Source: DASWJZ01 sp963805325
GTDB lineage: Bacteria; Pseudomonadota; Alphaproteobacteria; Rhizobiales; Afifellaceae
Length of the DNA: 64,000 nucleotides
Direction: 5' to 3'
NCBI GenBank assembly: GCA_963805325.1
Contig: CAWDTS010000009.1
Location: forward strand, 248,001 to 312,000
Shown: positions 55,797 to 64,000 of the stretch, one piece after another
How the letters are laid out: each line of letters starts with the position of its first letter
Numbering within the stretch: the first letter of the stretch is position 1
Position numbers and translations under genes: made by a program
Notes under the pieces: model-generated
Databases searched by the model: none
What the model saw: only the letters and a program-made list of their open reading frames with translations
Told to the model about the DNA's origin: nothing

Positions 55797-56421
55797 ATGA
55801 AGCTCGAACTCGGCCTATTTCAACAAGATCCGGATCGATTCCGGCAAAACCGCTCGCCGTCGCCCGGAGCCGGTTCGGCGCGGCTGCGATATGACGGGCT
55901 GCGAGAGCGCCGGCACCCACAAGGCGCCGAAGGGCCGTGCGCAGGAGGGCGAGTATTTCTGGTTCTGCCTCGACCACGTGCGCCAGTACAACAAGTCCTA
56001 CAATTACTTCAGCGGCATGAACGACGCCGCGATCCAGGCCTTCCAGCGCGATGCGACGATCGGTCACCGGCCAACCTGGCAGATGGGAGTCAACGCCGGG
56101 CCTGACCAGCCGGCCCCCGCGACCCATCCGGCCGCGTTCGCCTGGACCGGCCGCAAGCAGGACCCGTTCCGCTTCTTTGGCGACGGATTCCAGGGGCGCG
56201 GGCCTGACGCGGAGCGCCGCAAAGTGCACAATATGGAGGCCAAGTCCCTGGCAACGCTCGGGCTTGAGACTTCCGCGACCGCCACGGAAATCAAGGCGCG
56301 CTACAAGCTTCTGGTCAAACGCCACCATCCTGACGCGAATGGCGGCGACCGCTCGCTGGAGGACCGGCTGCGGGAAATCATTCAGGCGTACAGCTATCTG
56401 AAGAGCGTCGGTTTCTGCTAA
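55797..56421 (+). CDS. J-domain (DnaJ-like) protein, interrupted by a one-base insertion
   Basis: The reconstruction is 207 residues. ATG 55797 followed by MKLDSAYFNKIRIDSGK is obtained by removing one A at 55807-55808 (CTCGAACTCGG to CTCGACTCGG). The middle has CDMTGCESAGTHKAP and EGEYFWFCLDHVRQYNKSYN, a Cys-containing domain. The C-terminal J domain carries the HPD motif in KRHHPDANGGDRS (~residue 175). It stimulates DnaK. It lies 70 bases before cobS, a usual Rhizobiales order. Confidence 0.88.
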
Positions 56422-56491
56422 TTCCCTTCCAACTCCGCTTTTTGGCGAATGCTCGCGGGGTGCCGGACATTCCGTCCTAGAGGATGTTTCA

Positions 56492-57478
56492 ATGACTGCG
56501 ACCGCCGAACAATTGCTCGCGGAACCCGACATGACGGTCTCCGCCCGGCAGCTCTTCGGGATCGATTCCGATCTCGAGGTCCCTGCTTTCTCGGCGCCGA
56601 ACGAGCATGTTCCCGAAGTCGACGACGACTATCTCTTCGACCGCGAGACGACGCTTGCCATCCTTGCCGGCTTTGCGCGGAACCGCCGCGTCATCGTCAC
56701 CGGCTATCACGGCACCGGCAAGTCGACGCATATCGAGCAGGTCGCGGCGCGGCTCAACTGGCCGTGCGTGCGCGTCAACCTCGACAGCCACATCAGTCGT
56801 ATCGACCTCGTCGGCAAGGACGCGATCGTGTTGAAGGAGGGTAAGCAGGTCACCGAGTTCCGCGACGGAATCCTGCCCTGGGCCTATCAGCACAACGTCG
56901 CGCTCTGTTTCGACGAGTACGACGCCGGCCGCCCCGACGTGATGTTCGTCATCCAGCGCGTGCTTGAATCGTCGGGCCGGCTGACGCTTCTCGACCAGAG
57001 CCGGGTGATCAAGCCGCATCCGTCGTTCCGCCTGTTCGCGACAGCGAACACGATCGGGCTCGGCGACACGTCCGGCCTCTATCACGGCACGCAGCAGATC
57101 AATCAGGCGCAGATGGACCGCTGGTCGATCGTCACGACCCTGAACTACCTGCCGCACGACAACGAGGTCGACATCGTGCTCGCCAAGGTGAAGAGCCTTC
57201 GCACGCCGAAGGGCCGCGAACAGGCGAGCCGCATGGTGCGCGTCGCCGATCTTACGCGGAACGCCTTCATGAACGGTGACATCTCAACCGTCATGAGCCC
57301 GCGCACTGTGATCACCTGGGGTGAGAACGCCGATATTTTCGGCGACCTCGGCTTCGCCTTCCGCGTCACGTTCCTGAACAAGTGCGACGAGCTGGAGCGG
57401 CCGCTCGTCGCGGAGTTCTATCAGCGCGCGCTCGGCGTCGAGCTGCCGGAATCCTCCGCCAACGTGGTTCTGAGCTAG
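56492..57478 (+). CDS. cobS: Cobaltochelatase subunit CobS
   Basis: 328 residues, an AAA+ ATPase of the MoxR-like group. Walker A is GYHGTGKST (~residue 71), Walker B is LCFDEYDAGRPD (~140), and sensor 1 is in LFATANTIG. With CobT and CobN it inserts cobalt into hydrogenobyrinate a,c-diamide in aerobic B12 synthesis. CobN is not in this window. It precedes cobT by 103 bases. Confidence 0.96.
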   Translation: MTATAEQLLAEPDMTVSARQLFGIDSDLEVPAFSAPNEHVPEVDDDYLFDRETTLAILAGFARNRRVIVTGYHGTGKSTHIEQVAARLNWPCVRVNLDSHISRIDLVGKDAIVLKEGKQVTEFRDGILPWAYQHNVALCFDEYDAGRPDVMFVIQRVLESSGRLTLLDQSRVIKPHPSFRLFATANTIGLGDTSGLYHGTQQINQAQMDRWSIVTTLNYLPHDNEVDIVLAKVKSLRTPKGREQASRMVRVADLTRNAFMNGDISTVMSPRTVITWGENADIFGDLGFAFRVTFLNKCDELERPLVAEFYQRALGVELPESSANVVLS

Positions 57479-57523
57479 GCATGATCCCGAAAAGTGGGAA
57501 CCGGCTTTCGGATGAGATCATGC
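57479..57523. repeat. Palindromic intergenic repeat between cobS and cobT
   Basis: The element runs from GCATGATCCCGAAAAGTGGG to GATGAGATCATGC, with complementary ends and a GAAAA-rich middle. Very similar units are scattered between genes in many Rhizobiales. Only one copy is present here. Confidence 0.7.
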
Positions 57524-57581
57524 CCAGGCAGGGAGATAGAAGCTTCGCTCTGATTTCTTCAGGGCGAAGGTTCTAACAAGG

Positions 57582-59468
57582 ATGGCGACCAAGAAGCGCG
57601 AGGCACCGACCGAGCCGTTCAAGCGCGCCGTCGCGACCTGCGTGCGCGCGGTCGCGGGCAAGCATGACCTCGACGTGTCGTTCGCCGCCGACCGTCCGCT
57701 GCTGCTTCAGCAGAAGGTGCGGCTTCCCGAGCCGCCGCGCCGGCTGACGCCGCAGGACGCGGCGATCACGCGCGGCATCGGTGACGCGATGGCGCTTCGG
57801 CTTGCCTGCCACGACAGCAAGGTGCACCGCCGCTTCTCGCCGGAAGGGCGGCAGGCGCGCGCCATCTTCGATGCGGTCGAGCAGGCGCGCTGCGAAGCAC
57901 TGGGCTCGCGCCGCATGGACGGGATGCGCGCCAATCTCGGCGCCATGCTGCAGGACCGCTACCACCGCGCCAATCTGGAGGAGATCAGCGAGCAGTCGGA
58001 AGCGCCGATGGAGGACGCCATCGCCCTCATGGTGCGCGAGCGGCTGACCGGCGTGCAGCCGCCGAAGGCAGCGCGCAAGATCGTGGAGCTCTGGCGCGAC
58101 ACCCTGGAGACAAAGGCCGGCAACGAGCTCGACCGCCTCGGCACGATGGCGGACAACCAGAACGCCTTCGCCGAGGCAGTGCGCGAACTGCTCGTGTCAC
58201 TCGACATGGGGGAAGAGCTCGGGCCGGATTCGGACGACAGCGACGAGGACGACAGCGACGACGCGGAGAACACTCAGGAGAATAACGACGCGGCGCGCGG
58301 CGAGGCCGACCAGGATCAAAACAACTCCTCCGAGGAGCAGCAGGCCAATTCCTCACGCGAAGAGCAGGAGGCTGGCGAGAACGACGAGTCCGACGCGACG
58401 TCGGAGGATTTCACCGAGGAGGAAGCCGCAGCCGACCGTGAGCCGTCAGGCGAGGCGCGGCGTCCCGACTTCAGCGGCAAGAACGAGCCGCAGATCGACT
58501 ACAAGGTCTTCTCCACCAAGCACGACGAGATCGTGAATGCGGAGGACCTCTGCCCGCCGGAGGAACTCGACCGCCTGCGCGCCTTTCTCGACAAGCAGCT
58601 TGCCAGCCTGCACGGCGCCGTGGCGCGCCTTGCGAACCGCCTGCAGCGGCGGCTCCTGGCGCAGCAGAACCGCGCATGGGATTTCGATCTCGAAGAAGGC
58701 ATGCTCGATCCGGCGCGGCTGTCGCGTGTCGTCATCGACCCGCTCTCCCCGCTCTCCTTCAAGCAGGAGCGCGACACCGCCTTCCGCGATACGGTCGTCA
58801 CGATACTTCTCGATAATTCCGGCTCGATGCGCGGCCGGCCGATCACCGTGGCGGCGACCTGCGCCGACATCCTGGCGCGGACGCTCGAGCGCTGCGGCGT
58901 CAAGGTGGAGATTCTCGGCTTCACGACGCGCGCCTGGAAGGGCGGCCAATCGCGCGAAGAGTGGCTGCGCGCGGGCAAGCCTCCGCATCCGGGCCGCCTC
59001 AACGACCTCCGGCACATCATCTACAAATCTGCCGATGCGCCATGGCGGCGCGTGCGCCGCAACCTCGCACTGATGATGCGCGAGGGGCTGCTCAAGGAAA
59101 ACATCGACGGCGAGGCGCTCGACTGGGCGCACAAGCGGCTCCTGGTCCGGCCGGAGCAGCGCAAGATCCTGATGGTGATCTCCGATGGCGCGCCGGTCGA
59201 CGACGCGACGCTCTCCGTCAACAGCGGCAACTATCTCGAACGGCACCTGCGCTACATGATCGAGGAGATCGAGCAGCGCTCGCCGGTCGAGCTGATCGCC
59301 ATCGGCATCGGCCATGACGTGACGCGCTATTACGCGCGCGCCGTCACCATCGTCGATGCGGAGGAGCTTGCCGGCGCGATGATGGAGAAGCTCGCCGAGC
59401 TTTTCGACGAGAAGCCGGCGGCAGCACCGGCGCGCGGCAATCCACGGCGGCGGCGGCGAGCGGCGTGA
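57582..59468 (+). CDS. cobT: Cobaltochelatase subunit CobT
   Basis: 628 residues. The N-terminal ~200 residues are the CobT domain (SFAADRPLLLQQKVRLPEPP). A very acidic stretch rich in Asp, Glu, Asn and Gln follows (~205-290), then a C-terminal von Willebrand A domain with MIDAS motif DNSGSMRG (~410). It forms the ATPase ring with CobS that drives CobN. The next gene's GTG overlaps its stop. Confidence 0.95.
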   Translation: MATKKREAPTEPFKRAVATCVRAVAGKHDLDVSFAADRPLLLQQKVRLPEPPRRLTPQDAAITRGIGDAMALRLACHDSKVHRRFSPEGRQARAIFDAVEQARCEALGSRRMDGMRANLGAMLQDRYHRANLEEISEQSEAPMEDAIALMVRERLTGVQPPKAARKIVELWRDTLETKAGNELDRLGTMADNQNAFAEAVRELLVSLDMGEELGPDSDDSDEDDSDDAENTQENNDAARGEADQDQNNSSEEQQANSSREEQEAGENDESDATSEDFTEEEAAADREPSGEARRPDFSGKNEPQIDYKVFSTKHDEIVNAEDLCPPEELDRLRAFLDKQLASLHGAVARLANRLQRRLLAQQNRAWDFDLEEGMLDPARLSRVVIDPLSPLSFKQERDTAFRDTVVTILLDNSGSMRGRPITVAATCADILARTLERCGVKVEILGFTTRAWKGGQSREEWLRAGKPPHPGRLNDLRHIIYKSADAPWRRVRRNLALMMREGLLKENIDGEALDWAHKRLLVRPEQRKILMVISDGAPVDDATLSVNSGNYLERHLRYMIEEIEQRSPVELIAIGIGHDVTRYYARAVTIVDAEELAGAMMEKLAELFDEKPAAAPARGNPRRRRRAA

Positions 59469-60436
59469 GCCGGCTCGCTCTGCTCACAACGCTCGCCGCA
59501 CTCTCCGCTGCGCCGTTCGCCGCGGCCGAGCCGCTTTCGCTGACCGCGATGCCGCTCGAAGGCTTCGCGCTGACGGAAGCCGGCGAGCCGAAGGCGCCGC
59601 TGAAATTCCTCGGCGGCGTCACCCTTACCTCGCACGACAAGCGTTTCGGCGGGCTCTCCGGAATCGACATGCTCGACGCCGATACCGCGATCATGATCAG
59701 CGACGCCGGCTGGTTTCTGAGCGCGCGTCTGGTGCACGAGGGCGGAAAGCTGGTCGGGGTCGCCGACGCGGACATCGTCAGCCTCTTTCCGGATGGCTCG
59801 GTGGTGAAGCGGTTCGGGGACGCTGAGGACGTGGCGGTCGATCCGACCGACCGGAACCGCGGCGTGATCGTGCGCGAGCGGCAGGCGAACGCCATGCTGA
59901 CCTTCGACCTTGAAGGCGGGCGCCCCGTGCATTTCGAGCCGCGGCGCGTCGGCGCGCCCGACAATATCCTGCGCTCCAACAAGGGGCTCGAAAGCGTCGC
60001 CTACGCGCCCGCGACGTCCCCGCTCGCCGACCAGATCATCGCGATCGCCGAGCACCCGCCACGCGGCGCCGAGGACATTCCAGGCTGGGTCGCAGGCGTC
60101 GGCGCTTTCCATATCGTGCGCCGCGACGACTTCGACGTCTCAAGCGCGCGTTTTCTGCCGAACGGCGACCTGATGCTGCTTGAGCGCCGCTACTCGCCGC
60201 CCTGGAACCTTTCGATGCGCCTCCGCCTCATACCGGGCAATTCGGTCAAGGTCGGCGCGCGGCTCGACGGCGAAATCCTGCTCGACGCCGGCATGACCAG
60301 CCAGATCGACAACATGGAGGGGCTCGCGGTCAGCGAGGACGAATCCGGCCGCACGATCCTGACGCTCGTCTCCGACGACAATTACAACGTCCTGCAGCGC
60401 ACGCTGATCCTGCAATTCGCACTCAACGCGGACTAG
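59465..60436 (+). CDS. Esterase-like activity of phytase family protein, exported
   Basis: 323 residues. A signal peptide (LALLTTLAALSAAPFAAA) precedes a beta-propeller-like domain with GGLSGIDMLDADTAIMISDAG, NKGLESVAYAP and MEGLAVSEDESGRT, as in the PF13449 family. The true substrate is unknown. It starts at GTG 59465 overlapping cobT, so it is translationally coupled to the cobaltochelatase genes. Confidence 0.85.
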   Translation: MSRLALLTTLAALSAAPFAAAEPLSLTAMPLEGFALTEAGEPKAPLKFLGGVTLTSHDKRFGGLSGIDMLDADTAIMISDAGWFLSARLVHEGGKLVGVADADIVSLFPDGSVVKRFGDAEDVAVDPTDRNRGVIVRERQANAMLTFDLEGGRPVHFEPRRVGAPDNILRSNKGLESVAYAPATSPLADQIIAIAEHPPRGAEDIPGWVAGVGAFHIVRRDDFDVSSARFLPNGDLMLLERRYSPPWNLSMRLRLIPGNSVKVGARLDGEILLDAGMTSQIDNMEGLAVSEDESGRTILTLVSDDNYNVLQRTLILQFALNAD

Positions 60437-60471
60437 CCGGCGGCCTTGCCGTCAGGCGGCACGAACCGACA

Positions 60472-61278
60472 TCAGTCGACCCGCGCCTTGAGCGCCCAGG
60501 CTCTCGTCTTGAGGGGGATCGCTCCGTCCTCGCGGCGGGGGAGAGTGTCCTGAAGCTTCTCCTTCAGTCGCTCCCGGGCGTTGGGGTCGAGGCTCATGCA
60601 GTAGCCCGGCGCCGGCCCCGCGCCCAAGGTGAACGGGTGCCAGTAGTCCACGAAATCCTTGAACACCGTGGGTACTTCGATCGGCGTGCAGTCAACCGAC
60701 GTCAGACCGGCTCCGATCGCCAGATCCGCCAATCCATCCGGCGTGCAAAAAGGAAAACGCCTGTCCTCAGTGAGGTCCTGAGCATTGGCGTCGAGGGCCG
60801 TTGCGGCATTCCAAAAGGCGCGCATGAACTCGACGCCGCCGCCGGGATAGTCCCAGACATAAAATCCGACCGTTCCCCCGGCGCGCGCCACCCGTTTCAT
60901 CTCGGCAAGCGCTTTCGCCCTGTCGGGCACGAAATTCAGAACCAGCGCGGAGACGACGATGTCGCGGCTCGCGGTCTCCGAGCTCAAGGCTTGCGCGTCC
61001 CCAACCCGAAACTCGGCGCGCACATCCGGAACGTTTGCGCGCGCCTTCGTGACGAAGCCTTCGGACGGGTCGATGGCGACCAGGCTGGCCGGCCTGCTCT
61101 GCGCGATAATGGCGGCGGATAGCGCACCGGTCCCGCAACCGACCTCCAACCAGTCCAAGCCAGCCGGTGCTCCGAGCCAGTCGAGAAAGCGTGGCGCAAT
61201 CTGGCGACTCCATCGCCCCATATAGGAATCGTAGCTGTCGCCAGCCTGCCAGGCATCGTGACGGGATGTCCCCTTCAT
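60472..61278 (-). CDS. Class I SAM-dependent methyltransferase
   Basis: 268 residues. SAM motif I is WLEVGCGTGALSAAI (~residue 43), motif II VAIDPSEGFV, then VGDAQALSSETASRDIVVSALVL. The fold is the UbiE/Methyltransf_11 type; the acceptor is unknown. It stands alone, convergent with the phytase-like gene. Confidence 0.88.
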   Translation of the reverse strand: MKGTSRHDAWQAGDSYDSYMGRWSRQIAPRFLDWLGAPAGLDWLEVGCGTGALSAAIIAQSRPASLVAIDPSEGFVTKARANVPDVRAEFRVGDAQALSSETASRDIVVSALVLNFVPDRAKALAEMKRVARAGGTVGFYVWDYPGGGVEFMRAFWNAATALDANAQDLTEDRRFPFCTPDGLADLAIGAGLTSVDCTPIEVPTVFKDFVDYWHPFTLGAGPAPGYCMSLDPNARERLKEKLQDTLPRREDGAIPLKTRAWALKARVD

Positions 61279-61361
61279 CGGTCGCGCTCCCCCTGCAGCC
61301 GAAGTCGAGCCACAGGAACCCGCATATCACACTGCGGCGGGGGGCCGTGAGTGGGCGCGGC

Positions 61362-62003
61362 TTAGGTCGCGGCCGGCCGCAGCGGGATGAAGGCGCCGAC
61401 GATCATCCGATAGGGGATCAGCGCGAAGGCGGCCATCAGGAGCTTCACCGAGAAATCGCCGAGCGCCCAGGAGACCCAGCGCGGGACCTCGAGCGAATAG
61501 AGCCCAAGCAGCGGGGCGGCTTCTGTCGCAAACGGATCGCTTGCGCCGATCAGCGCAAATGACGCCGCGAAGGCGAGCGTGAAGAAGACCAGCGTGTCGG
61601 CGGCCGAGCCGGCGAGGCTTGAGAAGGACGGCGCCTTCCACCAGGCGCGGTCGCGCAGGAGATTGAAGATGCCGATGTCGAGGAGCTGCCCGACTAGAAA
61701 CGCCGTGCCCGACGCGACGGCGATCCGCGGCGTCGCGAACCCGGCCGAAAGCACGACGGCGATCGCGAAGCCGAGATAGACGACGCGGCGCGCGATGCGC
61801 GCGCCAAGCAGCCGGTTCGTGGTGTCGGTAACGAGGAACGCCAGCGGATAGCTGAATGCTCCCCAGGTCAGAAGGTCGGCAAGGTTCAGCCGGCCAAGCG
61901 TCGCCTCGAAGGGATGCTGGACGAGGACGTTGGAAAGGACGACCACGGCCGCCATCGCGGCGACCGCGACGGCGATGGCGAAACTGCGTCCGCTGACGGC
62001 CAA
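61362..62003 (-). CDS. YhhQ/QueT-type (VUT) queuosine precursor transporter
   Basis: 213 residues with about six helices. AVVVLSNVLVQHPFEA, the FSYPLAFLVTDTTNRLLG segment (~residue 55) and FLVGQLLDIGIFNLLRDRAWWKAPSFSS (written in part) mark the vitamin-uptake-transporter/YhhQ family, which imports 7-cyano-7-deazaguanine. It starts 8 bases after the rpmB stop and is probably co-transcribed. Confidence 0.88.
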   Translation of the reverse strand: MAVSGRSFAIAVAVAAMAAVVVLSNVLVQHPFEATLGRLNLADLLTWGAFSYPLAFLVTDTTNRLLGARIARRVVYLGFAIAVVLSAGFATPRIAVASGTAFLVGQLLDIGIFNLLRDRAWWKAPSFSSLAGSAADTLVFFTLAFAASFALIGASDPFATEAAPLLGLYSLEVPRWVSWALGDFSVKLLMAAFALIPYRMIVGAFIPLRPAAT

Positions 62004-62011
62004 CGCGCAGA

Positions 62012-62326
62012 CTAGGCCGCGGCCGCGGCTTCTTCCGCGGCCTGCTCAGCGCGCTTCGCGAGCACGTCCTTGCGCAGCCCCTGCGCCTTTAGCGAAAGCT
62101 CGTCCTTGCTCGCTTTCACCAGAAAAGCGTCGAGCCCGCCGCGATGCTCCACCGTGCGGAGCGCGGCAACGGAAATCCTGAGCTTCACCGTCCGCCCGAG
62201 CGAGTCGCTGATCAGCGACACCTGCTTCAGATTGGGCAGGAAGCGGCGTTTGGACTTATTGTTGGCGTGGCTCACATTGTTGCCAACGAGCACGGCCTTG
62301 CCGGTCAGTTCGCAGCGGCGCGCCAT
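62012..62326 (-). CDS. rpmB: 50S ribosomal protein L28
   Basis: 104 residues. The start MARRCELTGKAVLVGNNVSH and the segments SKRRFLPNLKQV and RISVAALRTVEHRGGLDAFL are the L28 signature. The C-terminal Ala/Glu extension is typical of alphaproteobacteria. A good promoter lies about 100 bases upstream. Confidence 0.97.
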   Translation of the reverse strand: MARRCELTGKAVLVGNNVSHANNKSKRRFLPNLKQVSLISDSLGRTVKLRISVAALRTVEHRGGLDAFLVKASKDELSLKAQGLRKDVLAKRAEQAAEEAAAAA

Positions 62327-62429
62327 GGTGAAACCTCTTAGTTCTCAAGCAGTCGGGCCAAGCGCTTCCAAACCCGCGCGAAACGTGCACGGACAGCGTG
62401 GCCGAACCCATCTGTTCCGGAAGCGCATC

Positions 62430-62458
62430 CCTATAGTGACGCCGCCCGACCGGGTCAA
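62430..62458 (-). promoter_or_regulatory. Candidate sigma70 promoter for rpmB
   Basis: On the minus strand TTGACC (-35) and TATAGG (-10) are 17 bases apart, about 105 bases before the rpmB ATG. Confidence 0.55.
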
Positions 62459-62546
62459 GCGCGAGACGCCCGGGATAGAGCGGAAACGCCGCAGTTTCGA
62501 CCCAATATCACCCTATCTGTGGCGGCCGGGGCATGGACGTCATCAT

Positions 62547-63353
62547 ATGCGACCTCAAAGGTTCGGCTTTCTGCCGCTTGCGCTCGCCCTCCTCCTCCTC
62601 CTGACCCCGCCCCTGCTCATCGGCCAAGCCGCCTCCGCCGGCACGCTCTCGACCGAATACTCGGTGATGATCCGCGGCCTTCCGGTGGGCAGTGCGCGGC
62701 TCCGGGCGGAACTCACCGACGGCCGCTACACGATCCAGTTCTCCGGCGGGATCAGCGGGCTGGCACGCCTCTTTTCCGACGCCGAGACCTCCGCTGCGGC
62801 CATCGGCGAGATCGGCGACGATCGGCTGCGCCCGAGCGAGTACAAGCACATCTGGAAGGAGGATAACGAGACGGAGGCGGTCGACATGCATTTCGTCGGG
62901 CGCGGCCTCGCCGACGTTTCGCTCGACCCGCCGCGCAAGCATCCGGAACGCTACGTGCCCTTCACCAAGGCCAACACGGCGGACACGCTCGACATGGTGA
63001 GCGCATTCGTCTGGCCTGCCCCGGGGGGCGTAACGCCCGACATCTGCGGCCGCACGCTGCCCCTGACCGACGGCAAGCGCCGTTTCGATGTCACGCTCAC
63101 CTTCAGCCGCGTGGAGAATTTCGCCACGCGCGACCACTCCTACCGCAACCGCGCCGTCGTTTGCAGCTTCCGTTACACGCCGGTCGCCGGCCAGCGCATC
63201 GACAAGCGGGAGAAGGACTCGATCATCAACGGCGACGGGATGGAGGTCTGGATGGCGCCGGCGGGAGACGGATTCGCCGCCCCTGCCCGCATCCGGCTCA
63301 GCACCCGCATCGGGCCCGTCCAGTTCGTGGCGACCAAGTTCCGCATGGAGTGA
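62547..63353 (+). CDS. DUF3108 domain protein, exported
   Basis: 268 residues from ATG 62547. A signal peptide (LPLALALLLLLTPPLLIG) precedes a beta-rich DUF3108 domain: YSVMIRGLPVGSARLRAEL, TIQFSGGISGLARLFSD, and the end ARIRLSTRIGPVQFVATKF. The function is unknown; it is probably periplasmic. It is divergent from rpmB, with the rpmB promoter in the shared spacer. Confidence 0.87.
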   Translation: MRPQRFGFLPLALALLLLLTPPLLIGQAASAGTLSTEYSVMIRGLPVGSARLRAELTDGRYTIQFSGGISGLARLFSDAETSAAAIGEIGDDRLRPSEYKHIWKEDNETEAVDMHFVGRGLADVSLDPPRKHPERYVPFTKANTADTLDMVSAFVWPAPGGVTPDICGRTLPLTDGKRRFDVTLTFSRVENFATRDHSYRNRAVVCSFRYTPVAGQRIDKREKDSIINGDGMEVWMAPAGDGFAAPARIRLSTRIGPVQFVATKFRME

Positions 63354-63860
63354 CGGGGTGCGTATCCCGTACCGATTTGGGACGGATACCCTAACACCTC
63401 GCGCTCGGCTGGCGGCGTGCATGCGCCCCGCTGCGCTTGCCCGAACAGACGAGCCACCAGATGTGGTGAGAACAGACCCTGAATGAGCGGATAAAGCCGA
63501 TTCGTCGGCGGTTCGTTCCGGCACCGGTCCGATTGTGAATGCGGGTCCGGGACCACAGGGCGCGCCCGTTTACTTCTCGGTCACCTCTGCGCAACCGGAG
63601 CGCTTCTCCATGCAACCGGTGCGCTTGTGCAGAAGCACGAGGCAAACGTTGCGCGCGCCGACGAACGAAGCAGGGCAATCGCCGAGTCGCCGATTCGCGC
63701 CGCTTTTGTTCCAGACTCGTTCCACCGATCAACCCTACCTCGGCGTTGCGGCAATACGCGTGCGGCGAGGGATTTTTCACAATTCGGCCTGCAAGCCGTG
63801 GTAACGCTCGCTATATCCTGGAAAATCGCTTCAGTACTCGGCGCCATTTCCGATCTCAGC
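63354..63860. other. 507-base intergenic region before the helicase gene
   Basis: No supported gene was seen. An imperfect stem (GTATCCCGT with ACGGATAC, from 63363) lies just after the DUF3108 stop. A 15-base near-repeat (GCAACCGGAGCGCTT at 63591 and GCAACCGGTGCGCTT at 63612, 21 bases apart) lies mid-way. The last 100 bases are AT-richer and probably hold the helicase promoter. Confidence 0.4.
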
Positions 63861-64000
63861 ATGAACGCACCCCCCCGCCCGCGGCGCTTCAGCGCGCGGA
63901 ACGTCACGGCCGTGCTCGGGCCGACCAATACCGGCAAGACGCATCTCGCGATCGAGCGCATGCTCGGCCACGAGAGCGGCGTCATCGGCCTGCCGCTCAG
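63861..64000 (+). CDS. SUV3-like superfamily 2 helicase, N-terminal fragment
   Basis: The first 46 codons are visible before the window ends. Walker A is AVLGPTNTGKTHLAIERM, followed by GHESGVIGLPL, matching the mitochondrial-degradosome-type SUV3 helicases common to alphaproteobacteria. The protein would unwind RNA. Completeness cannot be judged here. Confidence 0.88.
   Translation, partial: MNAPPRPRRFSARNVTAVLGPTNTGKTHLAIERMLGHESGVIGLPL

Noticed and set aside
63591..63626. Short near-repeat suggesting a CRISPR or iteron array
   Set aside because: Only two imperfect 15-base units, no spacers, no cas or replication genes nearby.

Overview
The window is about 65% G+C and reads as a chromosomal segment of an alphaproteobacterium, most likely Rhizobiales/Hyphomicrobiales. 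The markers are a B12-dependent ribonucleotide reductase (nrdJ), the aerobic cobaltochelatase subunits cobS and cobT, the mitochondrial-type complex I subunit NDUFA12, a SUV3-like helicase at the right edge, and the conserved neighbourhoods aroQ-accB-accC-aat, argJ-PPIase-secA, xerD-aroK-aroB and bolA-dnaJ-cobS-cobT. No rRNA, tRNA or CRISPR array was seen.

Layout. 1-10 kb: the ATPase end of a peptide ABC importer (dppD partial, dppF), bioY, an MBL hydrolase, an AlkK-like acyl-CoA synthetase, a LysE/ArgO exporter with an aminotransferase, and a periplasmic M48/TPR protease followed by a DsbA-like protein. 10-16 kb: NDUFA12, DUF2155, a cupin, an AT-richer orphan gene, then aat-accC-accB-aroQ on the minus strand. 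16-20 kb: nrdJ behind two apparent NrdR boxes. 20-24 kb: an accessory stretch with DUF2188, a HAD phosphatase, palindromic repeats, DUF559, a secreted protein, a RelE-type toxin-antitoxin pair flanked by direct repeats, a GNAT and an orphan BrnA-like antitoxin. 24-34 kb: acyltransferase, host-attachment protein, Fsr-type MFS pump, M3 peptidase, LysE, lytic transglycosylase, WYL regulator, L,D-transpeptidase. 34-41 kb: msrA, DUF1178, Nit1-like amidase, glutaredoxin, comF, methyltransferase, Flp pilin, mutT, argJ and a PPIase. 41-47 kb: secA, an L,D-transpeptidase lipoprotein and accA. 47-52.4 kb: two tandem TIR-transmembrane-TPR genes placed between accA and xerD. 52-64 kb: xerD, aroK, aroB, bolA, a J-domain protein, cobS, cobT, an esterase-like-phytase protein, a methyltransferase, a YhhQ-type transporter, rpmB, DUF3108 and the start of the helicase.

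How genes fit together. The acetyl-CoA carboxylase subunits accA, accB and accC, with the biotin importer BioY, form the entry to fatty-acid synthesis. AroQ, AroK and AroB are three shikimate-pathway steps. CobS and CobT insert cobalt during B12 synthesis, and NrdJ needs that B12. Several peptidoglycan enzymes (two L,D-transpeptidases and a transglycosylase) are also present.

Two things stand out. First, the TIR-TPR pair has an N-terminal 703-bp block that is nearly identical in both genes, with five differences that are all silent, while the TPR halves have diverged. It is the best candidate here for an undescribed defence or signalling system. Second, at least eleven conserved genes, including essential secA and nrdJ, carry an apparent one-base insertion or deletion. 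Four of these double the adenine of an expected GACTC/GAGTC (GANTC) site, which points to systematic sequencing error rather than true gene decay.
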